From the NCBI GenBank assembly GCA_026702615.1, contig JAPPBY010000004.1, positions 36,502 to 100,501 of the forward strand: a stretch of DNA of 64,000 bases, given 5' to 3'. The notes below the pieces were generated by a model. That model saw only the letters and a program-made list of their open reading frames with translations, was not told the DNA's origin and did no database searches. Below are positions 55,793-64,000 of the stretch, in pieces. The DNA comes from Chloroflexota bacterium (GTDB taxonomy: Bacteria > Chloroflexota > Dehalococcoidia > Tepidiformales > Tepidiformaceae). A program made the position numbers and the translations under genes. Numbering within the stretch: position 1 is the stretch's first letter; each line of letters starts with the position of its first letter.

Positions 55793-57130
55793 ATGACCGA
55801 TACCGCCAAATCCGAGGCCATCCCCGCCTCTGCCTGCCCCGTCGCCGCCGACATTGGCGCTGAGCTCTTCGAGCCGGGCTCCCAGGAGCACTGGTTCGAC
55901 TCCTACAAGGTGCTCCACGAGGAAGCCCCCATCGCCCGCATCCCCGGCAAGGGCTGGCTCCCCGGCGCCGATGCCTTCGTCGTCTCGAAGTTCGAGGACA
56001 TCGCCGCCATCACCCGCGACCCTCGCTTCTTCGACCTCATGCCCGAGGACATCTCCGCCGCCGCCTCCGCCGGCTCCAGCGAGATCGAGTCCGAGATGTT
56101 CCGCGAGGAGGGTTTCGGAGACACGGTCGACGCCGCCCAGACCCTCCGCCCCACCGTCGAGCAGCACAAGCAGTACCGCATGCAGCTCTGGGACCCGTGG
56201 GTCGGCCCCGAGGGCGCCGAGCGCCACCGCGAGATGGTCACCGCCGCCGTCAACGGCCTCATCGATCGCTGGATCGACGACGGCGAGGTCGAGTTCGTTA
56301 CGCAGTTCGCCGCGCCCCTCCCCCAGACCGTCATCACCACCATCCTCGGGTTCCCCCTCGAGGACATGCCCATGTTGAAGAAGATGGAGGAGGCCCAGGT
56401 CCGCCGCTTCGTCTACGGCGATGGCCCCCGCAACGAGCTTTCCGAGGAGGTCGAGCGCGAGAACGCCGCCGTCCTCGTCGACTTCCACCACTACATCCAG
56501 TCCCAGATCGACGAGAAGCGGAAGAACCCGAAAGAGGACATGATCTCCTTCCTCAGCCAGGTCGAGTACGAAGGGCGCAAGCTCAGCGACGGCGAGATCA
56601 TCAGCATCGCCGTCCTCATGCACATCGGCGGCAACGAGACCACGCAGTACGCCCTCACCTCCGAGGCCCTGCTCCTCGCCCAGCACCCGGAGCTCGTCGA
56701 GGAGTTGCGCGACGATCGCGGCAAGGTCCGCTTCTTCGTCGAGGAGGCCCTCCGCCTCTACGCCCCCACCCAGGGCGGCGCCGGCGGCCGCTACGTCCCC
56801 GAGGACATGGAGATTCGGGGCGTCCAGATACCGAAGGGCTCGCTCCTCCACCTCCGCTTCGGGGCCGGCAACCGCGACGCCGACCTTTGCCCCGCCCCGT
56901 CCGAGCTGCGGCTGGATCGCAAGAACCCCGGACGCCACCTCACCTTCTCGATGGGGCCGCGCAACTGCCCCGGCCAGGGCATCTCCCGGCTGGAGCAGAA
57001 CATCGCCACCGAAGTGCTCATCGAACGGCTCGACAACATCCGCTTCGCGCCGGGCAAGAACGATTTCACCCACCAGCCCGGCATCATGCTCGGCCTCTAC
57101 GAGCTCCACCTCGAGTTCGACAAGCGCTGA
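55793..57130 (+). CDS. Cytochrome P450
   Basis: The 445-residue soluble bacterial P450 has an I-helix with GGNETTQ, the ExxR motif EEALR and the heme loop FSMGPRNCPG with Cys392. The loop has Met-Gly-Pro in place of the usual FGxGxHxC pattern. It inserts oxygen into an organic substrate using an external ferredoxin, which is not encoded nearby. A GGAGAGAG ribosome binding site precedes the ATG. It lies between aminotransferase and acyl-CoA ligase genes and is probably part of one breakdown pathway. Confidence 0.95.
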   Translation: MTDTAKSEAIPASACPVAADIGAELFEPGSQEHWFDSYKVLHEEAPIARIPGKGWLPGADAFVVSKFEDIAAITRDPRFFDLMPEDISAAASAGSSEIESEMFREEGFGDTVDAAQTLRPTVEQHKQYRMQLWDPWVGPEGAERHREMVTAAVNGLIDRWIDDGEVEFVTQFAAPLPQTVITTILGFPLEDMPMLKKMEEAQVRRFVYGDGPRNELSEEVERENAAVLVDFHHYIQSQIDEKRKNPKEDMISFLSQVEYEGRKLSDGEIISIAVLMHIGGNETTQYALTSEALLLAQHPELVEELRDDRGKVRFFVEEALRLYAPTQGGAGGRYVPEDMEIRGVQIPKGSLLHLRFGAGNRDADLCPAPSELRLDRKNPGRHLTFSMGPRNCPGQGISRLEQNIATEVLIERLDNIRFAPGKNDFTHQPGIMLGLYELHLEFDKR

Positions 57131-57163
57131 GCCGCCGGGAACACGGTCAGGCAGGGTATCGGC

Positions 57164-58822
57164 ATGAGTGAAGCTGCATCCGCGCGCGAGTGGACCGAGG
57201 TCGTCCCCTTCGGCGACCTCCCCGTCCGCGCCGCCGCCCGTTACCCCGATGCCGACGCCGTCATTTTCCCCGACCGCCGCCACACCTACGCCAGCCTCAA
57301 CGAGGCCGCCGTCCGCTCGGCCCGCTCCCTCGCCGGCCTCGGCCTCGGCCCCGGCGACCACCTCGGCATCCTCATGCCCAACTGCATGGACTACATCGAG
57401 GTCATGCTCGGCGCCGCCATGCTCGGCGCGTGGGTCGTGCCCATCAACGCTCGCTACAAGGAACACGAGCTCGCCTACGTTATCGAGAACGCCGACCTCA
57501 AGCTCCTCATCACCAGCGACCTCATCGACGAGCACGTCGACTTCGTCGAGCTCCTCCACCGCTGCCTCCCCGGCCTTGCCGAAGCCCCCGACCCCGCCGC
57601 CCTCTCCCTCCCCGGCGCCCCGAAGCTGCAGAGCGTCGTGCTGCTCGGTGAGGCAAGTCCCGCGGGCATGCTCGACCGCGCCGCCTTCGACGCAGCTGCC
57701 GAGGGCGTCACCGCCGACCACGTCCACCTGCTCCGCTCCCGCGTCCGCCTCCGCGATGTCGCCATGATGATGTACACCTCCGGCACCACCGCCGACCCCA
57801 AGGGCTGTCCCCTCACCCACGAGGCCCTCGTCCGCACGTCCGTCAACGCCTGCGGCGACCGCTTCCGCCTCACCGCCGAGGACCGCTTCTGGGATCCTCT
57901 GCCCCTCTTCCACATGAGCGCCATCCTCCCCCTCATCGGCTGCATGGATTCCGGCGCCGCCTACATCACTCTCACCCACTTCAACGCGAACCTCGGAATC
58001 TCCCAGCTCCGCGACGAGCGCGCCACCGTCTGCTTCTCCACCTTCCCGCCCATCACGACCGCCCTCCTCAACCACCCCGAGTGGGACCCCGCCGCGTTCT
58101 CCCGCATTCGCCTCATGAACAACGTCGCGCCCCCCGACGCCCTCCGCCGCATCCACGCCGCCCTCCCCACGGCCCAGCACACCAACGCCTACGGCCTCAC
58201 CGAGTGCGGCGGCGTCGCCTGCTTCAGCCACCCCGACGACCCGCCCGAGAAGCGCCCCGTCACCTCCGGCCGCCCCCTCCCCGGTATCGAGCTCCAGATT
58301 CGCGACCCCGAGACCGGCGGCCCCGTCGACGAGCCCAACACCCGTGGCGAGATTTGGATGCGCGGCTACTGCGTCTTCGAGGGCTACTACAAGGACCCCG
58401 TGAAGAACGCCGAGTGCTTCGACGCCGAAGGCTGGTTCAACACCGGCGACCTCGGCGCGCTCGACGAGGACGGCCGCGTCAGCTTCATGGGCCGCGTGAA
58501 GGACATGCTCAAGGTCGGCGGCGAGAACGTCGCCGCCCTGGAGATCGAGTCGTACCTCCAGACCCATCCCGCCGTGAACATCGCCCAGGTCGTCGGCGTT
58601 CCCGACGACCGCTACGACGAGGTCCCCGCCGCCTTCGTCGAGCTCGTCCCCGGCGCCGAGATCGCCCCCGACGACCTGATCGACCACTGCCGCGGACGCA
58701 TTGCCAGCTTCAAGGTGCCCCGCCACGTCCGCTTCGTCGCCCCCGGCGACTGGCCCATGTCCGCCACCAAGGTCCAGAAGTACCGCCTCCGCGACCAGAT
58801 CGTGGCCGAACTGGACGGCTAG
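57164..58822 (+). CDS. Acyl-CoA synthetase (AMP-forming)
   Basis: The 552-residue ANL-family ligase has the P-loop YTSGTTADPKGCPL, the YGLTECGG core motif, and the hinge region WFNTGDLGALDEDGRVSFMGRVKDMLKVGGENV. The active-site lysine region is near the end (SATKVQKYRLRD). It makes a CoA thioester from a carboxylic acid with ATP. Third gene of the aminotransferase-P450-ligase operon. AGGCAGGG precedes the ATG. Confidence 0.95.
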   Translation: MSEAASAREWTEVVPFGDLPVRAAARYPDADAVIFPDRRHTYASLNEAAVRSARSLAGLGLGPGDHLGILMPNCMDYIEVMLGAAMLGAWVVPINARYKEHELAYVIENADLKLLITSDLIDEHVDFVELLHRCLPGLAEAPDPAALSLPGAPKLQSVVLLGEASPAGMLDRAAFDAAAEGVTADHVHLLRSRVRLRDVAMMMYTSGTTADPKGCPLTHEALVRTSVNACGDRFRLTAEDRFWDPLPLFHMSAILPLIGCMDSGAAYITLTHFNANLGISQLRDERATVCFSTFPPITTALLNHPEWDPAAFSRIRLMNNVAPPDALRRIHAALPTAQHTNAYGLTECGGVACFSHPDDPPEKRPVTSGRPLPGIELQIRDPETGGPVDEPNTRGEIWMRGYCVFEGYYKDPVKNAECFDAEGWFNTGDLGALDEDGRVSFMGRVKDMLKVGGENVAALEIESYLQTHPAVNIAQVVGVPDDRYDEVPAAFVELVPGAEIAPDDLIDHCRGRIASFKVPRHVRFVAPGDWPMSATKVQKYRLRDQIVAELDG

Positions 58823-58841
58823 ACGGCGATTCTCGGGACGG

Positions 58842-58887
58842 GCGGGAAAATTCGAAAACGGACGGGGTAATTCGACCGAATTCCCCC
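58842..58887 (+). promoter_or_regulatory. Candidate operator upstream of the membrane LuxR regulator
   Basis: Two AATTCG half-sites (58849-58854 and 58869-58874) lie 20 bases apart, and the second forms an inverted repeat with CGAATT (58877-58882), extended by GGGG and CCCC arms. The site ends 12 bases before the ATG of the regulator and overlaps a TAGGCT -10-like box. Autoregulation is inferred. Confidence 0.45.
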
Positions 58888-58899
58888 TAGGCTTGCCCC

Positions 58900-60936
58900 A
58901 TGACCCGTCGTGGACGAGGCCGGCCGCCGTATCCCGACATCCTCACGCCCGCCGAATGGCGCATCCTCGATGAGGTGCGCACCGGCGCGACCAACGCCGA
59001 GATTGCCATCAAGCTCGGCATCAGCCCCTACACCGTCAAGTACCACGTCTCCAACATCCTCGGGAAGCTGGAGCTGCGGAACCGCCGCCAGATCGCCACC
59101 TGGCAGCCGGAGCGCGAGCGCCTCCGCCTCCCCCAGATGGTCGGCGCCCGCCTCCGCGCCTTCCTCGCCCCGCTCGCCCTCCTCCCCAAGCCCCTCCTCG
59201 GCGTCGCCGCCGGCGCGGTCGTCACGCTCGTGGCCATCCCCACCATCGTCCTTGCCATCCTCCTCACCCGCCCCGAGGAGCCCGTCAACGTCCTCCTCAC
59301 GCCCGACCCCTCCCCCTCCCCCGCCGCCCCCGCCACCGCCACCCCCACCCCGACCCCGGCCGCCACCCCGGACCCCTCGCCCACACCGGCCCCCGAGGCG
59401 TCCCCCACCCCCGAACCCACCCCGGAGCCCACACCGGAACCGACGCCCGCACCCCCCATCGACTCCACCCCCAACGCCCTCGGCATCCGCGAAATCCGTA
59501 CCGACGAAGCCTTCATCCGCATCGAGTACGCTCCCGGCAAGCAGATTACCGAAGACACGGGGCTCTTCTTCCTCGATGTCAAGACCGGCGCCGTCGAGGG
59601 CTGGCAGCACGTCGATGGTCTTCGGATCGCCACATCCCCGGACAACCGCTACGTCGCAGTGGAGGGTGCCCTCCACGACCGGGACGAGGACCGCACGTTC
59701 TCGTGGGACCCCGCCCGTCTGCGCCGCGAAGCGTGGGGCGATGGCGGCGCCGTCGCATTTGAGATCCTTGGAGGCGATGGGGATGGTGGCCCGCACCGCT
59801 ACGTGGAGGTCGGCCCCTCCATGGAGCAAGAGGCGGAGTTCAACCTGCCGTTTGGATGGTCGATCCATGCGTGGCGTCCCGAAGATGGCCTCCTGCTCTC
59901 GTCCGGTGGCGTGGTCCGCCTCGAGACTGGCGAAGTCCTTACGATTGAGCGCCCTGGTGGCGATCTTCACGTGTTTCCTTCCGGAGAGGGATTCGCCACT
60001 GTGCTTGTTCCCGGTGGCTCCCTTGTGGCGCAAAACTGCAACGCTGTCCGCTACGACTGGTCGGCGGTCCTCACGTCCGAGGTCGCGTTCCCGTGCATTG
60101 GTGATGCAATGGAGGGCGCCGGAGTCAGGCTGTCGCCGAACGGGCGCTGGATCGCGGCGACCACCCGGGCACTGGACCCGGGGACGGACCCCATGGGCTT
60201 CCCCGTTCTGGCCACGCTTTCTCTGTTCAATGCGGTAACCGGCGAGGAAGTGGTTCGCGTGCAGGGCGCCACCCTTCCGCCCCTGCTGGGGAGTACGCCA
60301 TGGCTCGCAGGAGGGGATGCCCTGCTTGTGGACTCGGTGTTGGGCCTGCAAGTCGTGACTGTTGGTAGTCAGTGGGGTCGTACCCCGGCTCGAACGGTGC
60401 CCGCCCTGTGGATGAGCCTTGCTCCGGACAACCCCTCTCTCGTTGGTAGTGCCCAGACTGTTTCGACCCTTGACGGCGAGACACGTGCCACAGCGAACTT
60501 TGAGGCCGAGCCGAGCATGTGGGTAGGTTCTTGGGGAAGCACCAGCCGGGAGCTCCGGATTCGCCGCCGTCCCGGCGGGATTGGCCTTGCTTCCATCGTC
60601 CCCTCCCTTCTCCCCGCCATCCAGACTCCCCCCTTCGACGATTCCCTCACCGCCGAGGTCGTCGTCGACACCTGCCTGAACGTCCGCGAAGAGGCCACCA
60701 CCGAGTCCGAGATTGTGGTCTGCCTGCCCCCCGAGCGCGTTGTCGAGCTGGTCGCCCACCCCACCGACGGCTACCTCGTGCGGGGACCCTGCGTCGAGGA
60801 CGACCTGTACGGGCGCTGTGTCTGGGTGCACGTCCTCACCGAGGACGGCGAGCAGGGCTGGGCCTACGCCGACTTCCTCCGTTGGTCCGGCATCCCCCTC
60901 GCGCCCGCCCCCGACCCGCCCGCTCCGCGGGGGTAG
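58900..60936 (+). CDS. Membrane-tethered LuxR-type transcription regulator with external sensor and SH3 domain
   Basis: The protein has 678 residues. Residues 14-68 are a LuxR/GerE helix-turn-helix (LTPAEWRILDEVRTGATNAEIA, ISPYTVKYHVSNILGKL). Residues about 96-123 are one membrane helix. A Pro/Thr/Glu stalk (about 134-192) leads to a large extracellular region (about 193-610) with beta-rich, propeller-like repeats. An SH3b-like domain ends it (about 615-668, CLNVREEATTESEIVVCLPPERVVEL). The plan is that of one-component, ToxR-like signalling from the cell surface to DNA. Between about 59600 and 60590 codon use is more relaxed than on either side. It is convergent with metH. Confidence 0.85.
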   Translation: MTRRGRGRPPYPDILTPAEWRILDEVRTGATNAEIAIKLGISPYTVKYHVSNILGKLELRNRRQIATWQPERERLRLPQMVGARLRAFLAPLALLPKPLLGVAAGAVVTLVAIPTIVLAILLTRPEEPVNVLLTPDPSPSPAAPATATPTPTPAATPDPSPTPAPEASPTPEPTPEPTPEPTPAPPIDSTPNALGIREIRTDEAFIRIEYAPGKQITEDTGLFFLDVKTGAVEGWQHVDGLRIATSPDNRYVAVEGALHDRDEDRTFSWDPARLRREAWGDGGAVAFEILGGDGDGGPHRYVEVGPSMEQEAEFNLPFGWSIHAWRPEDGLLLSSGGVVRLETGEVLTIERPGGDLHVFPSGEGFATVLVPGGSLVAQNCNAVRYDWSAVLTSEVAFPCIGDAMEGAGVRLSPNGRWIAATTRALDPGTDPMGFPVLATLSLFNAVTGEEVVRVQGATLPPLLGSTPWLAGGDALLVDSVLGLQVVTVGSQWGRTPARTVPALWMSLAPDNPSLVGSAQTVSTLDGETRATANFEAEPSMWVGSWGSTSRELRIRRRPGGIGLASIVPSLLPAIQTPPFDDSLTAEVVVDTCLNVREEATTESEIVVCLPPERVVELVAHPTDGYLVRGPCVEDDLYGRCVWVHVLTEDGEQGWAYADFLRWSGIPLAPAPDPPAPRG

Positions 60937-60941
60937 CCGCC

Positions 60942-63900
60942 CTAGACCGTGAAGTAACGCGCCTCCGGGTGGTGCACCACGATCGCGCTGGTCGATTGCT
61001 CCGGGTGCCACTGGAACGTCTCCCCCAGCTCCACGCCGATGCGCTCCGGCCCCAGCAGCTTCGCGATCCCCACTTGCTGCTCAAGGTCGGGACAGGCCGG
61101 GTACCCGAACGAGTAGCGCGACCCCTGGTACCCCTGCCGGAACAGCTCCCGCATGTCCTTCGCGTCCTGCCCCGCGATGCCCAGCTCCTCGCGCACGCGC
61201 CTGTGCCAGAACTCCGCCAGCGCTTCGGCGCTCTCCACCCCGAAGCCGTGGAAGTGCAGGTAGTCCCGGTATTCGTCCGACTCGAACAGCTCCTGGGCGA
61301 GCTCCGTCGCCCGCGACCCCACCGTCACCAGCGTGAACGCGACCGTGTCGTACTCCCCACTCTCGCGGTCCTTGAAGAAGTCGGCGATGCAGAGCCGCCG
61401 CCCCTCCGTCTGACGCGGAAACTCGAATCGCACCGGCTCCCCCGCCGGCGCCTCCCCATCCACCTCGGGCCAGACGAGCAGGTCGTTCCCCTCCGCCCGG
61501 CACTTGTAGTACCCGTAGACCACCTGCGGGGTCAGCAGCCCCTCCCCGACCGCGCGTTCCTGCCACCCCCGGAACACGGGCCGCACTTCCTCCTCCAGGA
61601 GCGCCTCGTACTCCTCCTCCGAGCGGTCGCCCCGCTGGTATCCCCACTGCGCCCGGAAGAGCGCCACCTCGTTCACGTAGGGGAACACGTCCCGCAGCGG
61701 GATGCCGCCTACCACCCGGCTCCCCCAGAAGGGTGGTTGTGGCACCGGTGCGTCCCGCGCCACCGCCGACCGCACGTATGCCTCCTGCGCACCCGCATCC
61801 GCCTCGCTTCGCGCTGCTGGCGCGGCCGAGGCCGCCGTCCGCGCCGCCGCTGGCTCCTCCCCGGCCACCACCCGCCCCAGCGTGTCCAGCCCCTCGAACG
61901 CGTCCTGGCAGTAGTAGACGTCGCCCTCGTACACCGCCCGCAGGTCGTGCTCGACGTAGCGCCGGTTGAGCGCCGCGCCCCCCAGCAGCACCGGGAATCG
62001 CGACAGCCCCCGCGCGTTCAGCTCCTCGAGGTCCTCGCGCATCACCACCGTGCTCTTCACCAGCAGGCCGCTCAGCCCGATCGCGTCTGCCTCCACCTCC
62101 AGCGCCTTCTCGATGATCGTCGCGATCGGCTGCTTGATGCCGAGGTTGTCCACCGTGTAGCCGTTGTTCGAGAGGATGATGTCGACCAGGTTCTTGCCGA
62201 TGTCGTGTACGTCCCCGCGCACCGTCGCCAGCACGATCCGGCCCTTCCCCGACCCCTCGACCCGCTCCATGTGCGGCTCCAGGTGGCTCACCGCCGCCTT
62301 CATCGTCTCCGCGCTCTGCAGCACAAAGGGAAGCTGCATCTTCCCCGACCCGAATAGCTCCCCCACCACCTTCATCCCGTCGAGCAGGTGCTCGTTGATG
62401 ATCGTGAGCGCCTCCATCTCCTCGAGCGCCTCGTCCAGGTCCCCCTCCAGCCCCCGCCGGTCCCCGTCGATGATGCGTTGCTTCAGACGCTCGTCCACGG
62501 GAAGCGCGGCCTGCTCCTCCGCCCGCTTCGGCGCCGCCTCCACGTCCTCGAACAGCGAAAGGAAATGGATGAGCGGGTCGTAGTCCTCCCGGCGCCGGTC
62601 GTAGATAAGGTCCCGCGCCGCCTCGAGCTGCGCCTCCGGGATGCGGCTCAGGGGTCGGATCTGCCGTGCGTTCACGATCGCCGCGTCCAGCCCCGCCTCC
62701 ACCGCCTCCGCCAGGAACACCGAGTTCAGCACCCGCCGCGCCGCCGGCTTCAGCCCGAACGACACGTTCGAGACCCCCAGGATCGTGTGCGTACCGGGCA
62801 GCTCCGCCTTCACCCGCCGGATTGCCTCCAGCGTCGCCATGGCGTCGCCGCGCAGGTCCTCCTGCCCGCCCCCCAGCGGGAACGTGAGCATGTCGAACAG
62901 CAGGTCGCCCGGCTCCATCCCGTACCGGTCGACGGCGATCCCGTGGATGCGGTGGGCCACCCGCAGCTTCCAGTCGACATCCCGTGCCTGCCCTTCCTCG
63001 TCGATGACCAGCGCCACGGCCGCCGCCCCGAACCGCTTGATCAGCGGCAGCAGCCGCGTGATCTTCCGCTCCCCGTCCTCCAGGTTGATCGAATTCACGA
63101 TCCCCTTGCCGCCGTACAGCTTCAGCGCAGTCTCGATCACGGGCACCTCGGTCGAATCGAACACGAGCGGCAGCGTCGCCTGTGTCCGCAATTCCCTCCC
63201 GTACCGCTCCATGTCGGGGGCGCCGTCGCGCCCGACGTAGTCGACCATCAGGTCGAGCACGTGCGCCCCCTCCGCCGCCTGCTCCCGCGCGAGCGCCACC
63301 ACCCCCTCCGCGTCCTCCTCCAGCAGCAGATCCCGGAACGCCCGCGACCCCGTCGCGTTCATCCGCTCCCCCACCACCAGGAACGACGTGTCCTGCTCGA
63401 AGGGGACGCTCGTGTAGAGCGAGCTGCAGGCCGCCTCGATCGTCGCCGGCCGAGCCTTCGGCCGCGGTCGCCCCACCGCCGCGATGGCCGCCTCGAAGTG
63501 CTCCGGCGTCGTCCCGCAGCACCCTGCCGCGATGCTCGCCCCCATCTCCTCCACGAAGATGCGCTGGTAGCGAGCGAACGCCTCCGGCGTGAGCGGGTAG
63601 CACGTCTCCCCGTCCCGGATCTCGGGCAGGCCCGCGTTCGGCCCGATGAACACCGGCCGCCGCGAGTTCTGCGCCAGGTGGCGCACGTGCTCCACCATCT
63701 GCTCCGGCCCGGTCGCGCAGTTGATGCCGATCACGTCGACCGTGTCGAGCGCCTCCAGCGTTGTGAGCGCGCAGGCGATGTCGGAGCCCAGCAGCATCGT
63801 GCCCGTCGTCTCGATCGTCACGCTCGCGATCACCGGCAGGCGCGTGTCCATCTCGCCGAACACGTCCTCGATCGCGCCCAGCGCCGCCTTCGTCTGCAGC

Positions 63901-64000
63901 AGGTCCTGGCACGTCTCGACCTTGAGCACGTCGATCCCGCCCTCGACCAGTCCCCGCGTCTGCTCCCGGTAGCTCTCGACCAGCTCGTCGTAGTCGATGT
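60942..64000 (-). CDS. metH: Cobalamin-dependent methionine synthase, 5' end cut by the window edge
   Basis: About 1,019 codons are visible and the frame is still open at the right edge. In order: a homocysteine S-methyltransferase domain (DVLKVETCQDLLQ; zinc cysteines in GINCATGP and AAGCCGTTPEH), a pterin-binding domain (VVGERMNATGSRAF, NSINLEDGERK), the cobalamin cap and B12 domain with GDVHDIGKN (His ligand to cobalt), an Ala-rich linker, and the SAM-binding reactivation domain (YGYYKCRAEGND; SFGYPACPDLEQQ). It makes methionine from homocysteine with methyl-tetrahydrofolate. It stops 5 bases from the LuxR-type gene end. It completes the SAM cycle with metK and ahcY. Confidence 0.97.
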   Translation of the reverse strand, partial: IDYDELVESYREQTRGLVEGGIDVLKVETCQDLLQTKAALGAIEDVFGEMDTRLPVIASVTIETTGTMLLGSDIACALTTLEALDTVDVIGINCATGPEQMVEHVRHLAQNSRRPVFIGPNAGLPEIRDGETCYPLTPEAFARYQRIFVEEMGASIAAGCCGTTPEHFEAAIAAVGRPRPKARPATIEAACSSLYTSVPFEQDTSFLVVGERMNATGSRAFRDLLLEEDAEGVVALAREQAAEGAHVLDLMVDYVGRDGAPDMERYGRELRTQATLPLVFDSTEVPVIETALKLYGGKGIVNSINLEDGERKITRLLPLIKRFGAAAVALVIDEEGQARDVDWKLRVAHRIHGIAVDRYGMEPGDLLFDMLTFPLGGGQEDLRGDAMATLEAIRRVKAELPGTHTILGVSNVSFGLKPAARRVLNSVFLAEAVEAGLDAAIVNARQIRPLSRIPEAQLEAARDLIYDRRREDYDPLIHFLSLFEDVEAAPKRAEEQAALPVDERLKQRIIDGDRRGLEGDLDEALEEMEALTIINEHLLDGMKVVGELFGSGKMQLPFVLQSAETMKAAVSHLEPHMERVEGSGKGRIVLATVRGDVHDIGKNLVDIILSNNGYTVDNLGIKQPIATIIEKALEVEADAIGLSGLLVKSTVVMREDLEELNARGLSRFPVLLGGAALNRRYVEHDLRAVYEGDVYYCQDAFEGLDTLGRVVAGEEPAAARTAASAAPAARSEADAGAQEAYVRSAVARDAPVPQPPFWGSRVVGGIPLRDVFPYVNEVALFRAQWGYQRGDRSEEEYEALLEEEVRPVFRGWQERAVGEGLLTPQVVYGYYKCRAEGNDLLVWPEVDGEAPAGEPVRFEFPRQTEGRRLCIADFFKDRESGEYDTVAFTLVTVGSRATELAQELFESDEYRDYLHFHGFGVESAEALAEFWHRRVREELGIAGQDAKDMRELFRQGYQGSRYSFGYPACPDLEQQVGIAKLLGPERIGVELGETFQWHPEQSTSAIVVHHPEARYFTV

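Noticed and set aside
54491..58726. A 1,411-codon open frame on the minus strand opposite the aminotransferase, P450 and ligase genes
   Set aside because: It is antisense to three well-identified enzymes and its translation is low-complexity Gly/Ala/Glu/Val/Asp. It arises because C-ending codons on the plus strand leave no stops in one antisense frame.

Overview
The window is 64 kb of very GC-rich bacterial chromosome, densely packed with short gaps and many ATGA or single-base gene overlaps. I see no tRNA, rRNA, CRISPR array, insertion sequence or prophage. The content suggests an aerobic, free-living Chloroflexota, possibly near the aerobic Dehalococcoidia/Tepidiformales. The pointers are paired DUF4389 and RDD membrane proteins, class E/F-like sortases with proline/threonine stalks, a split b6-type cytochrome bc complex, a methylcrotonyl-CoA-type carboxylase and a Rieske/P450/CoA-transferase catabolic set. 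The lineage is inferred from gene content and protein style only.

Layout. 1-1.35 kb (-): a phosphatase cut by the window edge and a hypothetical protein. 1.4-8 kb: an M16 peptidase (+) converges on a (-) run of purQ, two DUF4389 proteins, two RDD proteins and purL. 8-12.7 kb: a PgpH-type c-di-AMP phosphodiesterase, a serine hydrolase (+), yqeY, rpsU and a DUF1992 protein. 12.8-17.3 kb (-): a respiratory operon with a strong promoter, encoding a 32-residue membrane peptide, cytochrome b6, a subunit-IV-like protein, a Rieske protein and a cytochrome c/LysM/cupredoxin fusion, then two tiny desulforedoxin-like proteins. 17.4-21.4 kb: a glycosyltransferase and rpsT (-), rho and a LysM-M23 peptidase (+). 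21.4-24.2 kb (-): two sortases and a stalked surface protein. 24.3-29.5 kb: a P-loop kinase pair (-), rpsO, pnp with a long disordered tail and an orphan sucC-like gene (+). 29.5-38.2 kb: glnA, an MBL hydrolase, a TSUP exporter, acyl-CoA carboxylase beta, a PLP decarboxylase, acyl-CoA carboxylase alpha and a nitroreductase. 38.3-43.3 kb (-): ilvN, ilvB, a phosphohexomutase and a nucleotidyltransferase. 43.3-50 kb (-): metK, ahcY, a GNAT protein, a PfkB kinase, mtnP, mtnA and apt. 50.2-58.8 kb: a catabolic cluster (Rieske oxygenase, fused CoA-transferase, aminotransferase, P450, acyl-CoA ligase). 58.9-64 kb: a membrane-tethered LuxR-type regulator, and metH running off the right edge.

How the genes work together. 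apt, mtnA, mtnP, pfkB, ahcY, metK and metH cover the SAM cycle and the first steps of methylthioadenosine salvage. The respiratory operon appears to encode a quinol oxidase complex with its own tethered electron carrier. The 50-59 kb cluster looks like oxygenase- and CoA-dependent breakdown of an organic acid or terpenoid-like substrate. Two properties run across the whole window. (+) genes end codons in C and (-) genes in G, so the (-) strand behaves like the replication leading strand. Several genes also have a TANNNT box 6-8 bases before the start codon and no ribosome binding site, which suggests leaderless mRNAs.
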